The translations under genes were made by a program, and so were the position numbers. Of a DNA stretch of 64,000 nt, positions 34,331-44,100 are shown in pieces; the stretch's first letter is position 1, and every line of letters starts with the position of its first letter. The notes below the pieces were generated by a model. It saw nothing but the letters and a program-made list of their open reading frames with translations. It had not been told where the DNA came from and ran no database searches. Origin of the DNA: Cunninghamia lanceolata (Eukaryota > Streptophyta > Pinopsida > Cupressales > Cupressaceae); contig BSBN01000140.1 in assembly GCA_027924645.1 (NCBI GenBank), positions 9,678,501 through 9,742,500 on the forward strand, in the 5' to 3' direction.

Positions 34331-37300
34331 CTAGTTTTGAAATTGCTGACCTAAATTAGCTAGGCCATCAGCGACAGTGTTGCCCTCCCTGTAAATGTGA
34401 GAGAAAGAAATGACAGGAATAGCCTGAGAGAGAGTTTGTATATCAAGCACTATCTTCTTAAGTTGCCATCCACACTCTGAAACTTTAGAAACAACCTCAA
34501 TAATAATTTTTTAATCACCTTGAACATGAAGTTGATGGATGCCAAGAGAAATGGCCAACTTAAGACCCCATAAAAGAGAAAAAGCTTCAGCAAAATTATT
34601 AGTTTGGTTACCAATTAATCCAGCATAAGAAGCAATAAGAGCTCCTCTGTCATTCCTTATAACTCCTCTAGCACTAGCCTTATCATTAGACTTAGCAGCT
34701 CCATCAAAATTTAATTTGGACCAACCTTGATCAGGGGGAGTCCAAATAGTGTTAAGTCTTTTAATGCGTTTAGAATCATCAAAAGCAGGAATTTGATTCA
34801 CAATCCCCCAGTTAGAAGCCACAAAGACTTCATGTTGAGTAAGAGGTTTATCAACAATTTTGATGTTTGAATTTGACACATTTTCCAGGAGAGCCTTAGA
34901 AAAAGAATTGAAAACCTGTGAAGAATTTCTGATAGTTTCTCTAAAAATTCTATTATTTCTTTCTTTCCAAAGGAACCAAGCAACGAAAGGAAGGGTTTGA
35001 GTCCATAATTCAACTAACCAAAGATGGAATAGAGGAGGGATCCAATTAAGAATGAGATCTTTTAGTTCTTTGTTGTAGACCCATTGTAACCCAAAATTCA
35101 GAAAGACTTTACTCCATATCTCAGTTGCAAATTCACAATGCAGGATAAAATGGGAGACAGATTCTTCCTCTTTCAAACACAAAACACATCTGTTAACCAG
35201 TTGCATACCCCTTCGTTGAAGATTGTCCTGTGTCAGAATCTTATTATGAACAACAGTCCACCAGAAAAAGTTAACCTTAGGAAGGAGTTTACAATTCCAG
35301 ACCTTCCTCCAGACATCATCTTTAGGTTCCTTGATCAGAAAATGGTAAGCAGATTTAACTGAAAAAAACTCCTTCCTATCAGTAGACCAAAAAAATTGAT
35401 CGCTTCTAGAGAAAAGAGGAATCCTGGTATTTAGAAGAATTTGCTGTATTTTATTAGCCTTGTGGAGAAGATTCAGACTATTATTACAACATTCCAGAAG
35501 ATTTTTCCAAATTCTAACACCATGATCTTGATGAATGTAGTGACTAACTTTGTTGCCAAAAAATTGTTTAGCAAGAACACTAATAGCTTCATTACCCATT
35601 TGTTTAGAAAGAGGCCCATCAGCCAACCAAGGATCTTCCCAAAAATTTATAAGTGATCCATCACCAAGTTTCCACTTGATACCCTTGTTAACAAGGCTTC
35701 TGGCTTTTATAATTTTATTCCAAATAACAGATCCTTGAGGAAGGCCCTCCTGATTGAGGAAAGAGTATCTGTCAGTGTCCCTTAAGTACTTGGCCTTTAT
35801 AATAATACCCCAATCCTTATCTCTATTTAAGAAGTTCCAAACAATCTTTGACAGCAGAGCCTTATTCATACTTTGACTAGTTCTAATGTTAAGCCCACCA
35901 TGAGACTTAGGTAGGAAGACCTTATCCCATTTAACCAAAGAAATTCTTTTTTTTCTTTTGTTCCCGTCCACAAGAAAGTTCTCTAAATTTGCTCTAGTTT
36001 ATCAGCCAAATATCTAGGCATTTTAAATAGGGATAAAAAGTAGGTAGGAATACCCTAAAGAGAGGCCCTTAGAAGCTGCAATTTTCCCGCACTGCTTAGG
36101 AATTTTCCTTTCCATCCCAATAATTTCTTTTGAGTTCTCTCAAGGATATTATGCCAAAAACCTGGAGAAACTTCCCTAGTAGTCAAAGGGAGACCAAGAT
36201 AGACTTAAGGAAGTTCAACAGCCACACAACCAAGGATATTACCAAATTTTCTTTGGAGATCCCCTGGGGTATTGAAAAAGAAAACATTGCTTTTTAAAAA
36301 ATTAATATGCTGACCATAAGCCATAGCATAATCATTCAGTAAAGATTTCCATCTAGAGGCTTCCAAGATAGAGGAGATGCCAAAAAGAATGGTATCATCC
36401 ACAAACTGTTGGATAGATATAGGAGATAGAGAGGAAGCAGGTTTAATCCCAGTTAAAACTTAGAGTTGATCTTACTGTGAACAGATTTACCAAGTGCTTC
36501 AGCTATCATAATAAAAACATAGGGGGACAAGGGATCTCCCTGTCTTAACCCCCTAGAAGGAGAAAAGAAACCTCTTGGAACTCCATTAACAAGGACTGAG
36601 TATTTAGCAGTAGTAACAGCTTCCTTAAAGAGAAGAGAAACTTTATCATTGAACCCAAGCTTTTGAATGATTTTAAATAAAAATTGCCATGATACCCTAT
36701 CATAAGCTTTAGAGATATCAAGTTTGAAAACCATACCTGGGATACGACTCTTTTCCATTGAATGAATAGTTTCATGAGTAGTGATCACAACATCTAATAT
36801 TTGTCTCCCAGGAACAAAACCCTTTTGTGAGGGAGAAATAATTTTGTCAAGAAGAGGTTGAATTCTGACCACCAGAAGCTTGGTACAAATTTTGTAAATA
36901 GTATTACAAAGGCTGCTAGGCCTGAAGTCAACGAGCATCTCCAGGTTGAGCTTCTTAGGAACAAGGGCAATGAAGGTATTGTTGAGTTGTTTCAAAAGTT
37001 TACCAGTTTTGAAAAAGTCTTTGACAGCAGCAGTGATATCATATCCAATAATGTCCTAGAACTCTTGGAAGAAAAAGTGGGGAAAGCCATCCGGCCTTGG
37101 AGCTTTAAAAGGCCCCATAGAAAAGACCACTGTATGAACCTCTTCCTCAGAAATGGGTTTTAAAATTTTAGCATTATCTTCCTTAGAAATTAGAGAAGGG
37201 ATATTGTTTAGAGGCTGACTCACAACCTGTGAGTTATCATCACTCGGTCCTTGTTCAGACAACAAATTGTGAAAGAAGCTGACAACATGATCTCCAATCT

Positions 37301-38480
37301 CCTCCTCATTAGTAATCATATTACCATTCTCCAATCTTATTTGAGAAATAGAGTTAGATTTTTTGTGCCTTAAAGTAGAAACATGAAAGAAGGCAATATT
37401 ACGGTCACCTTATTTAAGCCATTGAACTCTAGATTTTTGCTTCCAAAATAACTCTTCTCTACTCATTAAATTCTTCCAATCTCTAATTAAGTCATTTTCC
37501 AATTAAAGGGAAATATCAGAAGTATCACTTTGAGCAATCCTATATTGAATATCTGCCAGCTTATTGGATAAGATCTTTTTCTAAGAAAAAATATTACCAA
37601 AACTGTATTTATTCCAACCATAAACTTCTCTCTTGACATGCTTCAATTTTTTAAAAAGTCTAAACATAGGAGTACCCACAACCTGAAGTTGCCACCATCC
37701 AGAAAGAAGATTCTTGAAATCGTGATGTTTAGTCCACATAGCCTCAAATCTAAAAGGAAAAAGACCTTTTCTCTTTTGATTAGCCCATTCCAAAATGAGA
37801 GGATTGTGATCAGAAACAATTCTAGGCAGAGCAACCAATTTAAGGGCAGCAATGTTTGGCCAATTATTGGAAATAAGAAAATGATCAAGTTTCACTTGAA
37901 TCATTTGGTCCCCTTTCGTCCTATTAGTCCAAGTAAAATTTTGGTTCATCAAATCAATATCAATAAGCCCAAAAGTGTTAATCAACTCAGCAAAGTTCAA
38001 CATACTATCAGAGTAGTCCAAAATTCTCGTAGACTTTTTAGAAGGGCAAAGAGGGGTATTAAAATCACCTGTTAGCATCCAATACGAATCAGGATAAGAA
38101 GAGAGTTGGTTAGCCAAATCTTCCCAAAGATTTTTCCTTAAGACCCTAGTGTTAGGGGCATAAACATTAACCAGACTCCATCGAAATGAAGGCAAAGAGA
38201 AATCAATCACCAAACAATTTTTACTGAAGAAAGAAAGTTTACCAGGAAATTTGGAAGCATTCCACATAGTCACAATTCCCCCAAAGGCACCAACAACAGG
38301 ACTTATGCAGAAGGAAGCATTAGGCCAAATCCTATCAACAATCTTTTTGAAACCTTCTTCAGACATTTTAACTTCTTGAAGTAAAAGAATATCCACTTTG
38401 TGATAAAAAATATAGTTTTTGACCTCAAATTGTTTTGAGGGGTTATTAAGACCCCTCATGTTCCATGAAAGAATTTTCAT
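34331..38480 (-). pseudogene. LINE ORF2: endonuclease, reverse transcriptase, RNase H (broken)
   Basis: ORF2 starts at ATG 38480, overlapping the ORF1 stop as ATGA. Endonuclease at 38480-37800 shows ILSWNMRGLN, LLQEVK, TGDFNT and VSDHNPL. RT from about 37330 shows DFRPSSLCN, SQKGFVPGRQ, KLDISKAYDRVSW, GLRQGDPLSP and the catalytic QFVDDTILFG near 36390. A zinc-binding region lies near 35290-35150 (WWTVVHNKI, CVLCLKEEESVSHFILHC). RNase H has LNFDGA near 34720, NNFAEAFSLLWGL, VQGD near 34515 and REGNTVADGLA near 34380. Stops at 37581 (TAG), about 37503 and 37417 (TAA), and 37053 (TAG), plus frameshifts near 36450 and 36000, make it inactive. The product would nick target DNA and copy the RNA at the nick. 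Confidence 0.92.
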
Positions 38481-40060
38481 TTAAATAACTTTCTGGAGTG
38501 ATTCTCCAATGTCTTCTGCTTTCCACTGGCAATCTTCCTAGCTACTTCTCTTTGCCTAGTTTCTCGCAATGAAGGTCTACTCTTCAAAGGATCTAAACCA
38601 ACATCAGCCAACTTTTTTGGTTTACGACTCTTTTTCTTTTGAGATGTCCACTCTTCATGGTCACTCATTGAAGCATTAGCTACTCCCAGAGGAGCTATAG
38701 ACTGATTAGAATGCTTCTTTGGAGAAGAAGGAAAAAGCCCTTCTTTGAGAAAACCTGATGTGAGTTTCCCAGGAGAAGGGTGAAGCTTATTTTGATCTAA
38801 AGACAAAGGCACAAACTTTACCTCATTATCCTGAGTCTCCAACACTCTGTCAAGACCCAACTAGGTCTCTTTTGTTTGTTCAAATCCCACTTGTGACTCT
38901 ACCTCTCTTTCAAATCTCATTTGGGTTTCCTTAATATTGTCATCTCCTATTTGGGTCTCCTCAAATCTATCAAAACCCATCTGGGTCTCCTCAACCCTAT
39001 CATATCCCATCTAGGTCCCCTCAACTCTGTCAAATCCCAACTGGGTTTCCTCAACTTGATCATGTTCCATCTGTGCCTTCTCAACCCCATCAAAACCCAT
39101 CTGGGTCTCCTTAATTTTATCAGTTTTGATCTGGGGCTCTTCTAAATTACCAACCTCTAACTGAATATTCTTAACTTGATTCAAAATCTTACCTTCTTCC
39201 AGGGTTGGTTGTGGAATCTCTTGAGAGTGAAGGTTCTGATCCTTCTCCTGATCAGTAATAAGAGCAGAATCTTGTTTTGAGTGCTCAGCATTAACCAAGG
39301 TCGCTTCCTTATACTCCATAGTGATTTCCTTATTAATATTTTCCTCAGCTTTCTTGAACTTACAATGCGAGATGAGATGCCCCTTCCTCTTACATTTTTG
39401 ACAGTAAGTTGTGGAATTCTCATATGAAATGGGCTGCCTCTAGACGCCAAATTTTGAGCTAATGTCAATAAACTTGGGTAGAGTCTTATTGATTTCCACA
39501 TTAACACAGAATCTTGCATAAACAAAGCGAGATTTGGTGTGTGTGGAGTTATCAAGGGTAACAAAATTACCAAAGGTATTAGCAATAGAACTAAAAAATA
39601 GATTCATCCCAATATTCTAAGGGAAAGCCAAGTAGACGTACCCAAACTGGGGCAGTTTTATTGAGATTAGTACTAGGGTCAAACCCTGGTTTCCAATAGC
39701 CCAAAGAAAGTGAATGTGTACCGTAAAGCCATGGTCCTCCAGATAAGATAGCCAGCATGTCTTCTTTGCTAGTAAAGCAAAAAAGGAATACCCCTCATGC
39801 CATACCCATGAGAGTCACACTGCCTTTAACATGCCAATGATTGGAGACCCATTTGCAGTCCATCTCAATGCTGGGACAAAGGGAGAAAAACTTGCTAACC
39901 AGGGCAAGATCCATTGAAGTGACAATCGAATCCACCAAATTACCACAAGGGAAGACCCTTCAGCCGTCTCTTTATGGTGACAAACCATTGTCTGTCCATT
40001 CTTAGGAGATTCCACCTGTCCCGTTTGAACTGATTTCTAGTTTGCAGGCGTGGGCAGTGT
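38477..40060 (-). pseudogene. LINE ORF1: DUF4283-like domain, zinc knuckle and decapeptide repeats (broken)
   Basis: The region from about 39960 to 39500 matches the DUF4283-type RNA-binding domain of plant LINEs (GVFLFCFTSKEDM, GGPWLYG, APVWVRLLGFPLEYW, FVYARFCVNVEI). A CCHC knuckle, CQKCKRKGHLISHC, follows at 39403-39362. From about 39150 to 38830 a ten-residue unit of the form VEETQMGFDR is repeated about ten times. The C-terminus is basic and ends at TGA 38479-38477. One frameshift near 39596 and TAG stops near 39440, at 39011 and at 38861 break the frame; the last two fall exactly on the Gln of the repeat unit. ORF1 proteins coat LINE RNA. Confidence 0.82.
38830..39150 (-). repeat. 30-bp tandem repeat coding for a decapeptide in LINE ORF1
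   Basis: About ten units of 30 bp encode variants of VEETQMGFDR. The Glu-Thr-Gln core is the most conserved part. Two units carry TAG in place of the Gln codon. Confidence 0.85.
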
Positions 40061-40189
40061 TTGAAATGGGTAGGGGAATAGAGGTACTGCCACTTGCAGC
40101 ACCCTCCATCCCCAAGCAGCACACGGAAAGTAGAAGAGCAAAACCCTAGAAAATTCAAAACCCTAGCAGAGTGCAAAACTCTTGCTCAT

Positions 40190-40573
40190 AGTCCCATACA
40201 GTTAAAGATTTAGAACTAGCAGTTCATCAAGTACAACAGTTTACATCCATAAAGCCCTGATAATAACCCTATATGGACCAAGGAATACAGCGAAAACACA
40301 GTAAGATAACAACAACTAATGGAACACAGAAAAAAAAAACAAAAAACCAAAAAATAGACTAACAACCAGATTAGATACTGGTTTTATCCCAGTCCTTTCT
40401 CTAAGCTGAAATGTTACTACTGTTGAAAATACAAATTTTACAAGTATGTATCAATCTTATGAGCACAAGCTCCACGTAAGAATAAATAGTAGCAGAGTGT
40501 ATGATTGCTTTTCTTTAAGGTTTAGAAAACAGTAAAGAAAGAATAAAAAGATGTACCATTTTGAAACTGTACC
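40190..40573 (-). repeat. LINE 5' UTR: left arm of a ~385-bp inverted repeat
   Basis: This non-coding start of the LINE is the reverse complement of 41203-41585 with few differences. The arms are separated by about 630 bases (40574-41202). Both arms contain TTTGTATTTTCAACAGTAGT and GGTCCATATAGGGTTATTAT when read in the plus direction of the right arm. Confidence 0.9.
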
Positions 40574-40790
40574 ACAAACATGAAAGTGCCAAGCTGCTCT
40601 GTAAAATTCAAAAGGGAAAGCCATCTAACCTTAGGATTTATCATTGATTAATTATGCTACCTAGAGACTGGGTATGTTAAACTTTGTTATAGTTGTCATA
40701 AATCAGAAGCATGAAAGTGCCAAGCTGCTAGGTGAAATTCAAAAGGGAAACCCATCTAGCATTAGGATTTATCATTGGTTATTTGCATTA
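40574..40790. repeat. Degenerate repeat at the LINE 5' flank
   Basis: Two imperfect units contain CATGAAAGTGCCAAGCTGCT and GGATTTATCATTG, matching the sequence at 31860-32191 on the other side of the LINE. The remaining stretch to 41202 holds no recognisable gene. Confidence 0.7.
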
Positions 40791-41202
40791 TAGTCAAGTG
40801 TAACTCGTCAACAAAGAAGGGGGCATCACATAAGGTTTCGTGGGCACAACTATTTTTCCTATGATGTGTAGAATCACTCCTCATTTGTCTTTATGCCATT
40901 TGATTGGACTTTTACAGGACATCTAAACTCATACTACATTTAGGGCTCTTAAGCTCTACCCTAAGGTTATTTAGCCCTTATGCATGGCTCATGGAGAACG
41001 AGTTGGCCTTACAAGTTCATTCTGAAAATTTACGATGAAGTAAGGATATTGAATCTGATTCTCAATTTGCTGGCATGTCTTTTATGGATATAGATTCTGA
41101 CTGTATATTGGATATATATTTTAAAATATTCACTATATCCTGCCCCTTTTCACAAATCTACTAATATTTTTTATGACTAGTTAACGAATCTGGAAAGCAA
41201 AT

Positions 41203-41585
41203 GTGGTACATTTTCAAAATGGTACATCTTTTTATTCCTTCTTTACTGTTTTCTAAACCTTAAAGAAAAGCAATCATACACTCTGCTACTATTTATTCTT
41301 ACGTGGAGCTTGTGCTCATAAGATTGATACATACTTGTAAAATTTGTATTTTCAACAGTAGTAACATTTCAGCTTAGAGAAAGGACTGGGATAAAACCAG
41401 TATATAATCTGGTTGTTAGTCTGTTTTTTGGTTTTTCGTTTTTTTGCTGTGTTCCGTTAGTTGTTGTTATCTTACTGTGTTTTCGCTGTATTCCTTGGTC
41501 CATATAGGGTTATTATCAGGGCTTTATGGATGTAAACTGTTTTACTTGATGAACTGCTGGTTCTAAATCTTTAACTGTATGGGAC
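41203..41585 (+). mobile_element. Isolated LINE 5' UTR fragment, inverted relative to the LINE
   Basis: Only the first ~385 bases of the LINE are present, in plus orientation. LINE copies are normally truncated at the 5' end, so a piece holding only the 5' end is anomalous. The fragment ends in a 22-bp tandem duplication (41563-41584 and 41585-41606, CTAAATCTTTAACTGTATGG core). It lies 256 bases upstream of the first visible MADS-box exon. Confidence 0.88.
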
Positions 41586-41840
41586 TAAATCTTTAACTGT
41601 ATGGGACTGGAACCCTCTTTCCCAACTAAAAATAATCAAAAACATTTCAGCTTATGTGACATAATAAAATAGAGAAATCATGCTGAATGCTTTAACGTAC
41701 TTCAAAAAGTTTGGTGCCCTCAACATTACCTTTCTTACTTATTGAGTGAATTGGCTATTTGATTTTCTGCTGTCGTTTCTCCTATATTATAGTTTTGTTA
41801 CATTTCTTGGTCATTGAACTCATACCATATGTCATGGCAG

Positions 41841-43180
41841 AATCAATTCCACGAGCTAGCAAGATGGAAACGTCAGGTCGAGCAGTTGCAGTTATGGCAA
41901 AAGTGTGTGATGAACTTAAGTTTGTCCTACATAAATGCTTGTTTCTTTTACCAAAAATGCTCACAATTATCAATGTGAATGATGAGTTTTAAATTCATGC
42001 AGGCACATGATGGGAGAACAGATTTCAAATCTGAGCATGAAAGATTTGCAACAACTTGAAAATCAAATGGAAGTGGGAATGAGTCGGATTAGGGCAAGAA
42101 AGGTATTAAGAGCTAGAGAAATACATATGTTATTTTCAATGATCCAATTAGGACTCAAATCTAATGTCTCTAAATCTGAGCAAACTAGGCTGTTCTATCA
42201 TATTTGAGCTACAGGTATTTCGAACAACCTTCTCAAGTCACAGTTATTTGCTTTGGGCTTCTCTGATACTAAAGTTCATTTTTCTGGATCAGTTTAATTC
42301 AATTGTAAGATATGCTGGGATGCTCTACAGCTGAGCTACTAACCAAATTTTAGGCTAGACTGCAGATCATCCTTCCAAATTGAATAATGATGAGGTTGCC
42401 TGCTAGTTGCAATTTTCTAGTTATCATAACGGATTTCTATATTGCTTTCAGGACCAGATTTTGTTGGAGCGCATAGATGAAATTGAAATGAAGCACTTAG
42501 AAGAACTGGAAATGAAGGTAAGTGGATTTCTTTGATTTTTCAATATTAATTCTCACCTGTTCTTCTACAATGTGCATTTCAACTCTCCCAAAATTTTCTT
42601 GTAGCTTGATACGCACATTATGCATACATAATTCATTTATGCTAAACAACCACCTTTTCAATTTTCCAAATCATAGATAGGAGCATAGAAATTGATATAT
42701 GGTGAAATAGGTACAGTTAAAATAATGCATTGCCTACCCGCTGAAATGTATAGCATAACTTACCTGCTGAAATGTATAGCATAATTTTCCACCTATTTTA
42801 GACTCTTTCAAATTAAGTTTCTGACTGTCCGACCTTATTTTTTTTGGGAGAACAAGCAGGAGCGGGAGAATCAAAATTTGCGCAGACAAGTAAGGCTTTT
42901 GTTTTTTTACACTTTTATATCCAAATTAGCATTGAAGACGGTTGCTTTTTGTGCCAAGCATATATTTCCGAATCTAACACTATAAACTTGGTCATTAGAA
43001 CAGTTAGAAGACGAAGGCAAGAATCCTTTGAGTATAGAACAACGTCCAACAACTTTTCTTGAATTTCATCCGCTACAACCCAGAGATTCTCCAACACCAC
43101 TCCTTGCTAGACCGTTGGCAGTTCATAATTCTAGCATCGAGGAATCAGAAACTTCACGGACATCATTGCATTTAGGGTAA
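41841..43180 (+). CDS. MIKC-type MADS-box gene, 3' half (K-box and C-terminal exons)
   Basis: Five exons are supported by frame, splice sites and family pattern: 41841-41902 (62 bp), 42003-42102 (100 bp), 42452-42517 (66 bp), 42860-42889 (30 bp) and 43004-43180 (stop TAA 43178-43180). Every intron begins GT and ends AG and the phases join, giving 144 residues. Lengths of 62 and 100 bp are canonical for the third and fourth exons of MIKC genes. The K-box reads LARWKRQVEQLQ, then MMGEQISNLSMKDLQQLENQ and VGMSRIRARK, a dimerisation coiled coil; ENQNLRRQ follows. The protein ends TSLHLG, like the LxLGL tail of several MIKC clades. MIKC proteins are nuclear transcription factors that bind CArG boxes. 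The MADS-domain exons are not in the window. Subfamily is left open (StMADS11/SVP-, TM8- or AGL15-like features). A pseudogene fragment is possible, but there is no stop or broken splice site in 435 bp. Confidence 0.85.
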
Positions 43181-43728
43181 TGACCTATTCTTTACACCCA
43201 CATACGTTTTAACCTTTCTCTTTCAGTACAACATATAGTGTTTGTTTGTTGGATTTAATGGTAGAGACAATAAGTTTATAGGAAAGAAGGAAAAAATTAT
43301 ATTAATGTTCACCAAATGATGTCAATAGAACTAGATTTGTACATCTAGGTATAGTAGAGAACTATTTGTATAAGTATAGCAGAAAAGTATTTGTAGAAAA
43401 GTATTTGTATGGGAAGGCAATGATGAAACAACCTTATATCATATCAATTATCAAAAACATTGTTTTTAAATTTTTTTTTGTGTTGAATCGATTGATATGG
43501 CAGTTATTTGTGATTATTATTTCATTCACATAAAGAATCACAATTATAAGCGAATCATCACAATTTTTCAGATAGACCTTGGCATACTAATGCCCTTATG
43601 CTTGCTAAAGGTCATGTATAAATATACTTTTGGTATGCAAACAAGATACTTTCACTTAGTTTCATGTGGTTATTCTGTTTAGATATTTTCTTCTAACTTA
43701 ATAGTTAGAAATTTGATAAATGTACTGA
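43181..43728 (+). other. 3' flank of the MADS-box gene, no further gene seen
   Basis: AT-rich sequence with no coding resemblance. It should hold the 3' UTR and poly(A) site, but I could not identify a definite signal. Confidence 0.4.
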
Positions 43729-44078
43729 TGCAGTTTTAAAGGGAGACCCAACTGAACATAAGTTCTATCCAGGCAGCCTTGGACAAACTACCCAAACCCA
43801 CAACTCAACATGCAGCAAGATGGTGCCAAACCACTCATATTGCTAGTCACTTGCAGCAATACACACCAAGGCAGAATTCAAGACAATGCAGATCACTTAC
43901 AACAGAACACACTAAAATAGGTTTTCATGTAATGAACAAAATCCCATCATATAGTTGTTGCAATTAAAATCAATATGACAAATTATACTCTTTACAGTTG
44001 CCGCAAGTGAAGTTAACATGACAAAACCAATCCTTTATATTTGCTAAGAGTGAGGAAATATGGAAGGTTTAACAAGTT

Positions 44079-44100
44079 TAATAAATAAATAAATAAATCA
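44079..44100. repeat. (AAAT)n microsatellite
   Basis: Five consecutive ATAA/AAAT units lie inside the interior of element E. Confidence 0.85.

Larger units (their letters stand above)
32192..40573 (-). mobile_element. L1-like LINE with three ORFs (~8.4 kb)
   Basis: The element lies on the minus strand with its 5' UTR at about 40573-40180, ORF1, ORF2 and an extra ORF3, and a 3' end reading CCTTTTAATATCAAAAA at 32192-32208. Domain order (RNA-binding ORF1 with zinc knuckle; endonuclease, RT, zinc-binding and RNase H in ORF2) matches plant L1-type LINEs. The length exceeds the usual 6-7 kb because of ORF3. No clear target duplication is seen: flanks are ATTGGGTATG on the left and AACATGAAAG on the right, which lie about 40 bases apart in the repeated target unit. 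Confidence 0.85.

Noticed and set aside
37638..38075. 145-codon plus ORF opposite the LINE endonuclease
   Set aside because: Antisense shadow of ORF2; the minus strand has unmistakable endonuclease motifs.
40574..41202. MADS-domain exons 1-2 between the inverted LINE arms
   Set aside because: I searched all frames by eye for the conserved MADS-domain pattern and for a short exon 2 with proper splice sites and found none.
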